From: an uncultured Sphingomonadales bacterium
GTDB taxonomy: Bacteria; Pseudomonadota; Alphaproteobacteria; Sphingomonadales; Sphingomonadaceae
Assembly (NCBI GenBank): GCA_903839675.1
Contig: CAIMDB010000035.1
Coordinates: 52,975 to 116,974, forward strand
DNA length: 64,000 nt
Direction of reading: 5' to 3'
Part shown: positions 16,244-26,025 of the stretch, piece by piece
How the letters are laid out: each line of letters opens with the position of its first letter
Position numbering within the stretch: the stretch's first letter is position 1
Translations under genes and position numbers: made by a program
The notes under the pieces: generated by a model
What the model was told of the DNA's origin: nothing
What the model saw: the letters and a program-made list of their open reading frames with translations, nothing else
Database searches by the model: none

Positions 16244-17035
16244 TCAGGCCATCCCTTTGGCAAGGTCGATCCGGGACGCATCACCAACCTGAGACCCGCC
16301 ATCGCAATCCAGGATTGTTCCGGTGATATAGCCGGCCGCAGGCGAAGAGAGGAAAACCGCGCATTCCGCGACTTCCTCAATTTCACCCCAACGCTTCATC
16401 GCTATGCGATCATAATGCTTCTGCCGAGAGGCGGCATCAGGTGCGAGACGCGCCATGCCTTCTGTATTCGAAATCGGCCCCGGCGAAATGCCGTTGACGC
16501 GGACATGCGGCCCCCATTCCAGCGCGAGCACGCGGATCAACTGGTTGATGCCCGCCTTGGCGGCACACGCATGGGCCTGAAGTGCCGACGCGTTGACCGC
16601 CTGTCCCGCCGTAATTGCGATGAGCGATGCGCCCGGCGTGTTCAAAAGGTCGTGACACCCGCGGAACACATTGAAAGTCCCGTTGAGATCAATATCGACA
16701 ACCGTGCGGAATGCATTGGCCGACATGCCCAGCACCGGCGCGAGGAAATTGCCTGCTGCGCCCGACACGACAATGTCCATCTTCCCAAACCGGTCGACGA
16801 CATGCTCCATCGCACCGCGAATGGCGCCGTAATCACGGACATCTGCTGAAAGGCCGAGTGCATCCGAGCCGATTTCAGCCGCCGCATTAGCGGCCTTTTC
16901 AGGGTTTCGTCCGACAACAGCGACTTTTGCTCCTAATTGCGCGTAGCGTTTTGCGATGCCCAAATTGATGCCGCTTGTTCCGCCCGCCACAAAGGCGACC
17001 TTGCCGTCCAACAGCCCGTCTCTAAATGTCTGCAT
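16244..17035 (-). CDS. SDR related to 2,4-dienoyl-CoA reductase
   Basis: This 263-residue SDR carries the NADPH loop AGGTSGINLGIAKRYA, and QAHACAAKAGINQL replaces the usual YxxxK with an alanine in the tyrosine place, as in dienoyl-CoA reductases of the DECR type. WGPHVRVNGISPGPISNTEG and the ending YITGTILDCDGG also resemble DECR2. It would reduce 2,4-dienoyl-CoA in the breakdown of unsaturated fatty acids. The ATG at 17035 follows AGGAGAAGG, 47 bases after the enoyl-CoA hydratase gene on the same strand, which fits one operon. Confidence 0.8.
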   Translation of the reverse strand: MQTFRDGLLDGKVAFVAGGTSGINLGIAKRYAQLGAKVAVVGRNPEKAANAAAEIGSDALGLSADVRDYGAIRGAMEHVVDRFGKMDIVVSGAAGNFLAPVLGMSANAFRTVVDIDLNGTFNVFRGCHDLLNTPGASLIAITAGQAVNASALQAHACAAKAGINQLIRVLALEWGPHVRVNGISPGPISNTEGMARLAPDAASRQKHYDRIAMKRWGEIEEVAECAVFLSSPAAGYITGTILDCDGGSQVGDASRIDLAKGMA

Positions 17036-17082
17036 TGCCGCCTTCTCCTGAATGACTCTGATATCTCGCTGATTATACAAGC

Positions 17083-17865
17083 CTAGCTGGTCTGCCCGCG
17101 ACCACGGTCCATGACCTCGCGACGACGCGCTTCAACCTCGTCTGCGGACACCTGACCATTCATCTGTGTCGATCGCGTTGCTTCCAAGGCCATCGCCTCA
17201 CCAAATGGCAGCGCAAAACCATCATTGATGAGGGCTTTGTAGTGGCGGAGCATTTGGGGATCCATGCTGGCCATGTCGTGCGCCAGCTGTCGGGCGACCG
17301 GCAAAAGCTCTTCGGGCGACACAACTCTGTTCACCAGCCCCCAGGCGCAGGCCGTTTCTGCATCGAGGAAGTTGCCGGTGAACGACAGTTCACGCGCGCG
17401 ATAGATACCGATCAGGCGCGACAGCTTTTGCGACAGCCCCCAACCCGGCATGATGCCGACGCGCCCATGCGTATCTGCAAAGCGGGCATTGGTCGACGCG
17501 ATCAACACATCGCAGGCCAGCGCGACCTCAAATCCGCCGGTAATCGCGACGCCGTTGATCGCGCCAATCACGGGCTTGGTGCAATGTTCTATGGCCCGTA
17601 CCGGATTCTGATCCGCACTCGTCGCGTTTGCAGCACCGAGGTTGCTGGTATCCGCGCCCAATTCCTTCAGGTCGAGCCCGGCGGTAAAGGCCCGCTCTCC
17701 GGCACCCGTCAAGACGACAGCGCGGATCGTGTCATCCGCCTCCACCGCGCGCATCACCTGCGCCAGTTCCTCCCGCAAAGCGGCCGAAAGCGCATTCATC
17801 GCCTCAGGGCGGTCTAACGTGACGACAGCAATGCTGCCTTCCTGATCGATAGTCACCAACGGCAT
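17083..17865 (-). CDS. Enoyl-CoA hydratase/isomerase family protein
   Basis: This 260-residue crotonase-fold protein has the oxyanion-hole segments FTAGLDLKELG and NGVAITGGFEVALACD, with the first catalytic glutamate (GGFE). The region normally holding the second glutamate reads ADTHGRVGIMPGWG, so that residue is replaced. This version is frequent among annotated hydratases but leaves the exact reaction open (hydration, isomerisation or another crotonase reaction). AGGAGAG precedes the ATG. A LiuR-like site lies 32-47 bases upstream, and the dienoyl-CoA-reductase-like SDR follows. Confidence 0.88.
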   Translation of the reverse strand: MPLVTIDQEGSIAVVTLDRPEAMNALSAALREELAQVMRAVEADDTIRAVVLTGAGERAFTAGLDLKELGADTSNLGAANATSADQNPVRAIEHCTKPVIGAINGVAITGGFEVALACDVLIASTNARFADTHGRVGIMPGWGLSQKLSRLIGIYRARELSFTGNFLDAETACAWGLVNRVVSPEELLPVARQLAHDMASMDPQMLRHYKALINDGFALPFGEAMALEATRSTQMNGQVSADEVEARRREVMDRGRGQTS

Positions 17866-17896
17866 CGGGCTCTCCTTTGCCGTCAGATTGCGGGAC

Positions 17897-17912
17897 TTTA
17901 CGTCCGCGTCAA
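17897..17912. promoter_or_regulatory. LiuR-like operator upstream of enoyl-CoA hydratase
   Basis: Read on the minus strand, TTGACGCGGACGTAAA matches the etfBA site (328-343) at 13 of 16 positions and keeps the TTGACG and ACGTAAA arms. It lies at a similar distance from its start codon. Shared control by a LiuR-type regulator is inference. Confidence 0.5.
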
Positions 17913-17921
17913 GCAGCGGAA

Positions 17922-18848
17922 TCAGATCACGACTTCATTGGCCGTTCGGAGTGCCGAGAAATAGCGCGCCAGCTTGTCGGCGGCAGAATCTGACAGGCGA
18001 ATGAAGATACGCCTGCCGTCATCGGGATCGGCAATCCGGTCAAACAGACCAGAGTCCGTCATCGTCTTGATCCAGCGCAGCGCCGTCGTTGGCGGGACAC
18101 TGGCTGCGATGCAGAGGCTAGACACGGCAACCTGCACCCGCTCAATCCGGGCGGCCATCAAGTCGAGCAGCATATCCCAAGCCGGGTCCGCAAAAAGGTC
18201 TCGATCAAAAAAGCGTTCCCGCAGGCGCCGCATGCGAATAACGGCCCGCACTTCCGACGCACTGGGTTCCACTTCCATAAGGGCGGGTTCACCGAGAAAC
18301 GACGGTCGGACGTCCCCCACATTCTCACCCGACATAGGGGTAGAGACGGAGAGGGTCGCGAGTGTCCTTGCGATACGCCCGACTTCATCGGCCAGACGCT
18401 GCAGCCTAGCCGATTCCATATCGCGTGCCACGTCATGCAATTGTTGGCGCGACCCGCCGATTGCAACGGCAATGGCCGCTGCAAAATCAACGTCAGTGGG
18501 TTCAGACAGCAACGCCTCGCTTCGTTTCCAGACCTCGGCAGACAAGGCGTCAATAACGCCCATCGGCGCAGAAAGGACCAATGGACAATGCAGAGAGGAG
18601 GTTAGGCTGGAGATCTGATCAATGGGCCCGGCAACGTGAACCGGCACGGCCTCACTTAACGACAGCACAACAAGATCCGGCAATGGACCGTCCTGCAGGA
18701 CTACCGCTGCCTCCTTCAAGTCAATCTGGTTGACGATGTCGCACGCACAGGCACGCAAGGCGCGCTGCGCATCATCAACGCCCATAGATGTATTGGAAAC
18801 GATGATGGCTCTTGGTCTCATGAGCGCTTCGAAACCCACTGAATTCAT
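17922..18848 (-). CDS. Winged-helix (MarR-like) regulator with receiver-like N-terminus
   Basis: This 308-residue protein has a C-terminal winged helix at about residues 215-300 (VQVAVSSLCIAASVPPTTALRW, then DPDDGRRIFIRLS, the MarR-type wing). Residues 15-115 show alternating hydrophobic strands like a response-regulator receiver fold (RPRAIIVSNTS, PDLVVLSLSEA), but I see no clear phosphorylation-site pattern. A charged helix at about 145-165 may dimerise. ATG 18848 follows GGGGA; a GTG five codons earlier is possible. It lies 56 bases downstream of the enoyl-CoA hydratase start region on the same strand, so it is transcribed towards that operon. Confidence 0.75.
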   Translation of the reverse strand: MNSVGFEALMRPRAIIVSNTSMGVDDAQRALRACACDIVNQIDLKEAAVVLQDGPLPDLVVLSLSEAVPVHVAGPIDQISSLTSSLHCPLVLSAPMGVIDALSAEVWKRSEALLSEPTDVDFAAAIAVAIGGSRQQLHDVARDMESARLQRLADEVGRIARTLATLSVSTPMSGENVGDVRPSFLGEPALMEVEPSASEVRAVIRMRRLRERFFDRDLFADPAWDMLLDLMAARIERVQVAVSSLCIAASVPPTTALRWIKTMTDSGLFDRIADPDDGRRIFIRLSDSAADKLARYFSALRTANEVVI

Positions 18849-18930
18849 ATTGCATCCCCACACGCAATGACGAATTCGGTATTGAAACCATTTTGGCGAT
18901 AAGTCGCGCCGATTTTCGTCCGTTTCCGAC

Positions 18931-18945
18931 CAAGAGGGCCTCTTG
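18931..18945. promoter_or_regulatory. Palindrome in marR-like leader
   Basis: CAAGAGG-G-CCTCTTG is a perfect 7-1-7 inverted repeat 83-97 bases upstream of the regulator start, in the gap 18849-19032. MarR proteins bind short palindromes and often control their own gene, so this is a candidate autoregulatory operator. Confidence 0.45.
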
Positions 18946-19032
18946 AGCGAAACACGGAAGCCAAGAACATCAGAAATGGATAGATAAACCGCGCAACGAC
19001 AGATGTTTGAGTGATCAAGCGGTCAAACGAAC

Positions 19033-19698
19033 TTAGTCCGTTTTCGAGATAATGGCCTGCATGTCATCATTGTGGTGGATGAATTCCCCCGCATCCTGAG
19101 CACCGGTAAGCCCGGCAATGGCGTGGGCCACACTCTGTGCGGGGAAAGAGCGATAACGCGATAAGACGTTGGGCGTGAGCATATCCGTCAGTGGGCTGAC
19201 GGCCATGGCAAGGCGTTCTCCGACACGATGGGGCCCGGGCCGCTGACCAGTGAGCAGTCCGGGTCTGAAGATATCGATGCGGGCGAACCCAAGGCCACGG
19301 ACATCCGCTTCGGCCTTGCCCTTTGTGGACAGGTAGAAATTGCGCGATCCGGCATCCGCACCGACAGACGTCACGAGCATCAGCTGCCGTGCGCCTGCCG
19401 TCCGGCAGGCCGATGCAAACGCCACGACCGCTGCATGGTCCAACGCAGCAAAGGCATCCTGACTTCCAGCCGCCTTGATTGTCGTGCCCAGACAGCAGAC
19501 CGCCACATCGCATTTGCGATCAGCAATGTGGGCGGGCCATTCAGACGCGGAAGAGACAATCTGGTCCTGCTTGTTGTCGGCACCCGATAGTGCGCGGCGA
19601 GAGACAGTTGTGACATTCGTGACGTCGCTTCGGGCAAGCAGACGTTCCAGAACGTACCCGCCAATTAAGCCGGTCGCCCCCGCCAGAATGATGCGCAT
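19033..19698 (-). CDS. NAD(P)-binding Rossmann protein (HTATIP2/YwnB-like)
   Basis: This 221-residue protein begins MRIILAGATGLIGGYVLERLL, a GxxGxxG dinucleotide-binding motif of the atypical/extended SDR type. LVTSVGADAGSRNFYLSTKGKAE contains the serine and the YxxxK motif in the pattern of HTATIP2-like oxidoreductases. The reaction is unknown. It starts 15 bases after the dGTPase stop with GGGGAGAGG before the ATG, so it is the last gene of the dcw-linked transcription unit. Confidence 0.85.
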   Translation of the reverse strand: MRIILAGATGLIGGYVLERLLARSDVTNVTTVSRRALSGADNKQDQIVSSASEWPAHIADRKCDVAVCCLGTTIKAAGSQDAFAALDHAAVVAFASACRTAGARQLMLVTSVGADAGSRNFYLSTKGKAEADVRGLGFARIDIFRPGLLTGQRPGPHRVGERLAMAVSPLTDMLTPNVLSRYRSFPAQSVAHAIAGLTGAQDAGEFIHHNDDMQAIISKTD

Positions 19699-19713
19699 TT
19701 GCCTCTCCCCGCC

Positions 19714-20880
19714 CTAAAAACTGTCAGGCAAGTCGACTGGCCCGATCAACTCCCTATATCTTGTAATCGCATATCGGTCTGTCATGCCGGCGATAAAATC
19801 GCAGATATGGCGATCTAAATCAGGTTGCGCTGTCGGTGCGCCTGCGCGCCATTCTTCCGGCAGAAGCCGGCCGTCTGCGTGATAAGCTTCAAACAAGCCC
19901 GTCACGATTCTACCGCACGTGCCGGCGATCTCGAGTTGATAGGGATGGTGATAGAGATTGGCGTACATGAAACGCTTCAAGTCAGCCTCAGCGGTCGTCA
20001 TCGCTGCCGAGAAGCCCACCAACGCATGATCCGCGCGCCGGACATCGTCCACTGATGAAACGCCCGCCGCCGAGATCCGACGTTGCGATTCTGTGATGAC
20101 ATCATTGACCATGGCACCAATCTGACCGCGCACAAGTTCTGCCGCCAACAAGCGCTGGTCCGCCTCCGGGAAACGCGATTTAACCGATGCCCAGCCGTCG
20201 GCCACGAGCGGCGCCTGCACCACCTGATCAAAGTCCAGCAGACCGGCGCGCAGCCCATCATCAATGTCGTGATTGTCATAGGCAATATCGTCAGCAATGG
20301 CGGCGACCTGCGCTTCCAGCGACGCCCGTTGCGTCAGCCCAAGGGGGAACTCCTCATCCACTTCACGCATTGCCCAGCCGGGTTCAAAAACCGGGCCATT
20401 GTGTTTGGCCAGACCCTCAAGCGTTTCCCATGTCAGATTGAGCCCCGGCCAACCGGGATAAGACCGCTCAAGCCGCGACAATATCCGCAGGGCGTGCCCG
20501 TTATGGTCAAAGCCGCCGGATCCGACCATCGCCTGTTCCAGCCCACGTTCCCCGGCGTGGCCAAAGGGTGGATGGCCCAAATCATGGGAGAGACAGAGCG
20601 CCTCGGTCAAATCCTCGTCCAGGCCCAGCGCACGGGCGATGGTGCGCCCAATCTGGGCCACCTCAATGCTATGCGTCAGGCGGACCCGAAAATGGTCGCC
20701 GTCCGGCGCGACAAAGACCTGCGTCTTGTGCCGTAAACGTCGAAACGAGATGGAATGGATAATCCGGTCTCGGTCGCGTTGGAACGCGCTGCGCGGGCCC
20801 CGGATGCTTCCGACAGGCTCAGAGTGAAATCGGCCCCGGCTTTGATCCGGGTCGCAGGCAAAAAGAGCGCGCGCCGTCAT
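19714..20880 (-). CDS. dgt: Deoxyguanosinetriphosphate triphosphohydrolase-like protein
   Basis: This 388-residue HD-domain protein belongs to the type 2 dGTPase family, which hydrolyses dNTP to nucleoside and triphosphate. Metal ligands are in [10 protein letters not shown] and [15 protein letters not shown], with [13 protein letters not shown] further on as the second aspartate region. Length is normal. Its start overlaps the stop of the TPR/SPOR gene (ATGA), tying dNTP control to the division cluster. Confidence 0.94.
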   Translation of the reverse strand: MTARALFACDPDQSRGRFHSEPVGSIRGPRSAFQRDRDRIIHSISFRRLRHKTQVFVAPDGDHFRVRLTHSIEVAQIGRTIARALGLDEDLTEALCLSHDLGHPPFGHAGERGLEQAMVGSGGFDHNGHALRILSRLERSYPGWPGLNLTWETLEGLAKHNGPVFEPGWAMREVDEEFPLGLTQRASLEAQVAAIADDIAYDNHDIDDGLRAGLLDFDQVVQAPLVADGWASVKSRFPEADQRLLAAELVRGQIGAMVNDVITESQRRISAAGVSSVDDVRRADHALVGFSAAMTTAEADLKRFMYANLYHHPYQLEIAGTCGRIVTGLFEAYHADGRLLPEEWRAGAPTAQPDLDRHICDFIAGMTDRYAITRYRELIGPVDLPDSF

Positions 20881-22973
20881 TTGCCGCCGATTCTGGAAAT
20901 CTCCTGCCCCGCATCCGAAGAGAAGGTCGTCGCCTGCACCCCTTCCTTTGCGAGGCTGCTGACGAGTTCACGTGCATCGCCCACCGATTTGAGGGGGCCG
21001 ACCAACAAGCGGTTGGTCTGACGGAAGGGAACGGTCCAGGCATTTTGCTTGGCAAGACTCTTACTCGCCTGTGTCTTCAGACGGCGCCAAGTGCCCGGCA
21101 GGCCAGCCTCGTTGTTACCGGTCGCGATCTGAACCCAGACGCGCGCGGGGTTGCGACGGGCCTTAGCCTCTTCTTCCGCAATGCGCTTTTCCTCTGCCAG
21201 CTTTTCCGCCTTCAGCTTGGCATCAGCCGCGGCCTTCTTTTGCGCCGCGATACGGGCTGCGCGCAGCTGCGTCTCATTCGGAAGGGCTGCGGCCGCACTT
21301 TCCTGCTCCAATTCGAGCGTCTTGACGATGTCAGCCAAGGTCAAAACAGGACGCGGCGCAGCGATAGGCGCAGGGGCAGGTTTCGCAATCTCAGGTGTGG
21401 GCGCTGCGGGCGCTTGAGAGGACGATGGTGAGCTCAAAGCTGGCGCGGGCGTCCCGACGACCGCGGACAATTGCTGTTGCGACGTATCAGAGCGCGGCAA
21501 ATCCACCGCCGTTACAGCCGCAGGCAGCGGGCTGGTTAGGGTTGGCGTTGCGATCACAGGATTAGGCACGACGTTGGTCCGGATCGGGCGCAGCTGCGGT
21601 GCGGGCACAGAAACAGGGGCTGATGCAGGCGTTGGCAGTGGCTTCACATCAACCGATGCTAAGACCTCCGTTGGACGGGTTGCCGGTATAGCAACTGATG
21701 GAGCGGGCGCGGCCAGCACTGGTTTAGGTGCCGGCGTCACCGGCCGGGGCAAAGCCGCCGGAACTTCAAACAAAGGTGCAGGCGCCGTCTTTGATGATGC
21801 GGTCGTCAAAATGGGTTCAGACGGTTTGGACGTCACTACAGCGACCTGCTGACCAGAAGATGGTCGCATGGAAATGGCATCCGGCAAAGGCAAGCTTGAC
21901 GCCCCCTTGACCACGACCAGCTTTTCTCCGGGCGACGGCATGACCGCTGCAACACGTGCAGCAACAGCAGGGGGCGGTGCAGTCGCGATTGTTGTTCTGG
22001 CCTCTTGGACCCTTTCACTCGCCTGCCGTCCTCTGGCCGCAAGTTTCGCCAGCCGCTCCTCTTCGCGTGCCTTACGCCGCGCTTCCTTTGGATTGACAGG
22101 CGATGTTGCAACGACGGCGACCCGCTCTGGCGGTGGCGCCGCCATCCGTGCAGCCGCAGTCGGATCAACCGGACGGAACGTGTCCGCCTCCATCACCTGT
22201 GCCAACCCAGTCCCATGTGCCGGCAATGTTCCAAAATGGACGGCGCGGGCCCGCGCTGCTGGCCCTAGATCGGCAAGCCGCTGCATGAAGCTGAGCATGG
22301 ACGCCGATGTGCCGGCCGGTGCGACCATGCGCACGATTTTCTCTGCGCCCGGGCTGTCGCCGTTCATCGCAAGAATGAAGGCACGGGCGCGCCAAGCGGC
22401 CTGGTCATTCCGACGAATGAGAGGGTCAAGCCGCGTCAGCGCGGCATCCTTGTCTCCAGATATACCAAGCGAGAGCGCATAGCGCCGCGTCAATTCATCA
22501 GAGGGACCTGCCTTGAGCGCCGCAAGATAATCCTTCTGGGCCTTCCGGGCGTCCCCCATCAGATCAAAGGCGAGACCTCTATCCTCGAAAAGGCCATCTT
22601 CAGCCATGCCAAGCGCCACCGCCTCATCAAAAGCCCGCAGCGCCTCACGAGGCTTCTCCATCATCGTCAGAGCACTGCCCAGACCTGCCTTAGCCCGCGC
22701 ATTACTTGGCGATAGCTCTTCGGCACGCGCAAAAAAGCCGAAGGCTGCGTTGGGATCACCTACCGCAAGTGCACCGGATCCCGCCTCCAACAAGGCGTCG
22801 ACATTATAGGGGTCACGCGCGAGCGCTTTGAGATTGTCAGACAGGGTTTGCGCTGAGCCCGCCGGGGGGAGTCCGCTGGTCGACGGAGTCATGGTCTGCG
22901 CCGCCAATGGGAAAGCCAGACCGATTGCGAGCGCAATGATACCGGCGCGCGCCAAGAAACGGGAATGCGTCAT
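20877..22973 (-). CDS. TPR and SPOR domain envelope protein
   Basis: The start at 22973 gives 698 residues beginning with a signal peptide ([18 protein letters not shown] onward). TPR-like helices fill about residues 30-220, an alanine/proline-rich linker spans about 250-590, a charged coiled-coil-like stretch is near 600-620, and the C-terminal 75 residues (WVQIATGN, then [14 protein letters not shown], then [21 protein letters not shown]) are a SPOR domain, which binds denuded peptidoglycan at the septum. It directly follows ftsZ, where many alphaproteobacteria have lpxC, and is coupled to dgt. The ribosome-binding site is weak. Confidence 0.85.
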   Translation of the reverse strand: MTHSRFLARAGIIALAIGLAFPLAAQTMTPSTSGLPPAGSAQTLSDNLKALARDPYNVDALLEAGSGALAVGDPNAAFGFFARAEELSPSNARAKAGLGSALTMMEKPREALRAFDEAVALGMAEDGLFEDRGLAFDLMGDARKAQKDYLAALKAGPSDELTRRYALSLGISGDKDAALTRLDPLIRRNDQAAWRARAFILAMNGDSPGAEKIVRMVAPAGTSASMLSFMQRLADLGPAARARAVHFGTLPAHGTGLAQVMEADTFRPVDPTAAARMAAPPPERVAVVATSPVNPKEARRKAREEERLAKLAARGRQASERVQEARTTIATAPPPAVAARVAAVMPSPGEKLVVVKGASSLPLPDAISMRPSSGQQVAVVTSKPSEPILTTASSKTAPAPLFEVPAALPRPVTPAPKPVLAAPAPSVAIPATRPTEVLASVDVKPLPTPASAPVSVPAPQLRPIRTNVVPNPVIATPTLTSPLPAAVTAVDLPRSDTSQQQLSAVVGTPAPALSSPSSSQAPAAPTPEIAKPAPAPIAAPRPVLTLADIVKTLELEQESAAAALPNETQLRAARIAAQKKAAADAKLKAEKLAEEKRIAEEEAKARRNPARVWVQIATGNNEAGLPGTWRRLKTQASKSLAKQNAWTVPFRQTNRLLVGPLKSVGDARELVSSLAKEGVQATTFSSDAGQEISRIGGK

Positions 22974-23081
22974 GCCACTATATCTAAGCCGACTGCGGGT
23001 TGAGACAAGGGCAAAGCGACGGAAAGGCCGGGCAGCGGCGTCACCCCATCGGGGCAACGCCACGGCCCGACCTGTCCAGCC

Positions 23082-24602
23082 TTACTGATTGTTCTGGCGA
23101 TTGAGGAACCGCGGGATATCGAGCGGATCAGACGCATCCGTTTCGTCCGCCTTTGCAGCGCCGCGTGCGATGTTCGACATCCGCTCAAAGAGTGTCCCGC
23201 CGAGCGGTGCAATCTTCGGTGCAGGCCGCTCTGGTTCAGCTGCAGGCGCTTCATCATCTGAGGAAGACAGCCATCCACGGCGAAGGGCATGGCCCGACGG
23301 CGCCTCAGCAGCAGGCGGCAACGGATTGGACGCGACCGGTTCAGCGAACATTTCTTCGCCACCGAGGACAAGCTCGTCACTCGCGGCGTCCGCCGTCGGC
23401 GGAGTCAACGTGACAGGTGCCTCCGCTTCGGGTTCGACAGCCGTTGCTTCGGTCGCGGCATCTTCGGTCACATCATTGAGTTCCAGCGGCGCTTCATCAG
23501 CAAATGCAGCCGCTTCTGCGACGGGTTCTGGAGCCGGGATGGGCGCCGGAGCCGCAACCGGTTCAGCCTTCGTTTCTTCAGCCTTACGTGCTGGCGGGAA
23601 GGAAAAGACCTGTGCCGGACGTGGCTCGCTTGCAGCATCTGCTTCAATGCCTGTGGCGACAACCGAAACGCGGATCTTGCCTTCCAGATCAGGATTGAAG
23701 GCAGAGCCCCAGATGATGTTGGCGTCGGGATCAACGAGTTCCTTGATGTGCGACGCAGCTTCATCGACTTCCATCAGGCGCATATCTTCGCCGCCGGTGA
23801 TGGAGACGATGACGCCCTTGGCGCCCTTCATCGACACGCCATCCAGCAGCGGGTTGGCGATGGCCTTTTCGGCGGCTTCGATCGCGCGGTTTTCACCATC
23901 GGATTCACCTGTGCCCATCATGGCCTTGCCCATTTCGCTCATCACGGTGCGGACATCGGCAAAGTCGAGGTTGATAAGGCCCGGCATGACCATCAGATCG
24001 GTAATGCCACGAACGCCCTGTTGCAGAACTTCGTCCGCCATGGCGAACGCTTCCTTGAACGTGGTCGAGGGGTTGGCGATCAGGAACAGGTTCTGGTTCG
24101 GGATGACGATGAGGGTGTCGACATGCTTCTGCAGTTCAGCGATCCCAGCCTCTGCGGCCTTCATCCGGCGCGAGCCTTCAAAGCTGAAGGGCTTGGTGAC
24201 AACGCCGACGGTCAGGATGCCGCGGTCACGTGCTGCTTTTGCAATGACGGGAGCTGCACCGGTGCCGGTGCCGCCGCCCATGCCCGCTGCGATGAAGCAC
24301 ATGTGCGAGCCTTCGAGCGCGCGCTCAACTTGCTCGAGTGCTTCTTCCGCTGCGGCGCGACCAATTTCAGGACGCGAACCGGCGCCGAGACCCTGTGTGA
24401 TCTTCAGGCCCAGCTGAATACGACGTTCGGCCGAGCTGCTGTTGAGCGCCTGCGCGTCGGTATTCGCGACGATGAAGTCCACACCCTGCACCGAATTGGC
24501 GATCATGTTCGCCACAGCATTGCCGCCTGCGCCACCGCAACCGATAACACTGATCCGTGGCTTCAGCTCTTCCACTTCCGGTGCCATGAACTCAATCGAC
24601 AT
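23082..24602 (-). CDS. ftsZ: Cell division protein FtsZ
   Basis: This 506-residue tubulin-like GTPase forms the Z ring. The GTP signature GGGTGTG is at residues 109-115, the T7 loop NLDFADV is present, and the C-terminal peptide is [15 protein letters not shown], preceded by a long alanine/glutamate/proline linker (about 330-480) as is usual in alphaproteobacteria. GGGGAG precedes the ATG. A longer in-frame start exists but adds non-homologous residues. The gene has its own 152-base leader after ftsA, which suggests an additional promoter. Confidence 0.98.
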   Translation of the reverse strand: MSIEFMAPEVEELKPRISVIGCGGAGGNAVANMIANSVQGVDFIVANTDAQALNSSSAERRIQLGLKITQGLGAGSRPEIGRAAAEEALEQVERALEGSHMCFIAAGMGGGTGTGAAPVIAKAARDRGILTVGVVTKPFSFEGSRRMKAAEAGIAELQKHVDTLIVIPNQNLFLIANPSTTFKEAFAMADEVLQQGVRGITDLMVMPGLINLDFADVRTVMSEMGKAMMGTGESDGENRAIEAAEKAIANPLLDGVSMKGAKGVIVSITGGEDMRLMEVDEAASHIKELVDPDANIIWGSAFNPDLEGKIRVSVVATGIEADAASEPRPAQVFSFPPARKAEETKAEPVAAPAPIPAPEPVAEAAAFADEAPLELNDVTEDAATEATAVEPEAEAPVTLTPPTADAASDELVLGGEEMFAEPVASNPLPPAAEAPSGHALRRGWLSSSDDEAPAAEPERPAPKIAPLGGTLFERMSNIARGAAKADETDASDPLDIPRFLNRQNNQ

Positions 24603-24687
24603 TTTCCGTCTCCCCTGACCTAACTCCGACGGACGAAACCGCCCCCGGGACCTTCTGCACCAAACGGGCCAAACCCGCACCAAAGTT

Positions 24688-24736
24688 GTGAACGGTTCGT
24701 CGCGTTTTCAGAATCGTTCACCCCAATATCGTGGGG
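24688..24736 (-). promoter_or_regulatory. ftsA-ftsZ intergenic inverted repeats with GANTC
   Basis: The spacer holds GTGAACG (24688-24694) and CGTTCAC (24715-24721) as a perfect inverted repeat, with a GAATC (GANTC, the CcrM methylation target) at 24711-24715 touching the second arm. Next to it, CCCCA-N6-TGGGG is a second inverted repeat (24721-24736). In Caulobacter, GANTC methylation of the ftsZ promoter affects its transcription; the same use here is inference. Confidence 0.4.
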
Positions 24737-24754
24737 CTGTGTAACACTCCAGCC

Positions 24755-26014
24755 TCAATATCCTGTTTTTACTGCCGAGATCAGCTTTGAGAGCAATCCA
24801 CCGCGCGCCGTCCGCACGACGCTCTGATGCTCTGGCATGATCACCCGCAGATCAATTGGGTCTGACGCTGCATAATGAACGAGACCCGCAAGCGTAGCGA
24901 AGCCCGGTCCGCTATGGGCATCCGGCAGCCCCAAAAGGCCGCGGGGACGCCCAATGCGGACGGCGCGGCCAAGAACACCTTGGACATAATCAGCCATGCC
25001 CTTCAGCTCAGCACCGCCGCCGGTCAGAACAACCTGACGGCCAACGGGCCCCGCAAAGCCGAGATCTTTGAGCGCCTTTGCAATCTCACCCACCAGATGC
25101 TCCAACCGCTGGCGGATCACGGCGATCAACTGCGCGCGGGTGATGCGGTGGCTTTCGCCTTCATCATCCGCCGAAAGCGGCGCTACGTCGATCATGTCGT
25201 GATTATCGCGTGGGCTGGCTGTGGCCGAGCCGTAGAAGCACTTCATGCGCTCTGCCTGATTGCGGCGGGCACCAAAGGCCGACGCGATATCGTCTGTGAT
25301 ATCCGCCGCGCCAAAGGGAATTGAAGTCAGGCCAACGAGCATGCCCCCGGCAAAGAGCGAAACGTTGGTGACGCCGCCCCCGATTTCCACAAGTGCCACG
25401 CCAAGCTCGCGCTCTTCTTCCGAAAGGACGGCCATGCCTGTCGCGACCGGAGAGGCCACAATCGACTTCACTTCAAGATGAGCGCTGCGCACGCAGAGGT
25501 CGATATTGCGAACGGGCGATCCATCCGCACAGACAACGTGGATGTCGACGCCCAGCGTATCTGCATGAAGCCCGAGTGGGCGCTTCACGCCCTGCAAACC
25601 GTCTAGCGTGTAGAGCGTCGGCTGCGCGTGCAGGATCATCCGACCATCGGGGTCGAGCGAATTGCGACCGGCCGCAAGCAGTTCGTCAATGTCGTCCTGC
25701 TCGATCCGGTGGCCGCCGAGTTCCACTTCGACCGAAGCGATATCGCTGACAAGGCCGCCTGCCGAAAAGCCGACCCACACATCTTCAATGCTGATACCGG
25801 CAATGCGCTCCGCCTGCTCCATGGCTTCGCGAATGGCGCGTTCTGTGGCGTCCATGTCGGCGATATAGCCGCGCCGGACGCCCTTGCTCTCACGCTGGCC
25901 GGTGCCAAGCACTTGGACGTCGCCGCTGTCAGACACCTCCGCGATGAGCGCAGAGACCTTCCAGGACCCGATATCGAGGGCAGTGATCAACCCGGACGTT
26001 TTGGCTGCGGCCAT
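24755..26014 (-). CDS. ftsA: Cell division protein FtsA
   Basis: This 419-residue actin-like ATPase tethers FtsZ filaments to the membrane. It begins with the phosphate-1 region ITALDIGSWKVSALIAEV, has the 1C domain around residues 85-165, the phosphate-2 motif VEIGGGVTNVSLF and the adenosine motif LTGGGAELKG. The amphipathic membrane-targeting helix is the C-terminal RGGLLSKLISAVKTGY. It starts 11 bases after ftsQ. Confidence 0.97.
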   Translation of the reverse strand: MAAAKTSGLITALDIGSWKVSALIAEVSDSGDVQVLGTGQRESKGVRRGYIADMDATERAIREAMEQAERIAGISIEDVWVGFSAGGLVSDIASVEVELGGHRIEQDDIDELLAAGRNSLDPDGRMILHAQPTLYTLDGLQGVKRPLGLHADTLGVDIHVVCADGSPVRNIDLCVRSAHLEVKSIVASPVATGMAVLSEEERELGVALVEIGGGVTNVSLFAGGMLVGLTSIPFGAADITDDIASAFGARRNQAERMKCFYGSATASPRDNHDMIDVAPLSADDEGESHRITRAQLIAVIRQRLEHLVGEIAKALKDLGFAGPVGRQVVLTGGGAELKGMADYVQGVLGRAVRIGRPRGLLGLPDAHSGPGFATLAGLVHYAASDPIDLRVIMPEHQSVVRTARGGLLSKLISAVKTGY

Positions 26015-26025
26015 GACTTTCCCTC

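Noticed and set aside
23089..24623. Long plus-strand open frames (over 440 codons) opposite ftsZ
   Set aside because: They are antisense shadows of the GC-rich ftsZ gene, have no ribosome-binding sites and no recognisable domains.
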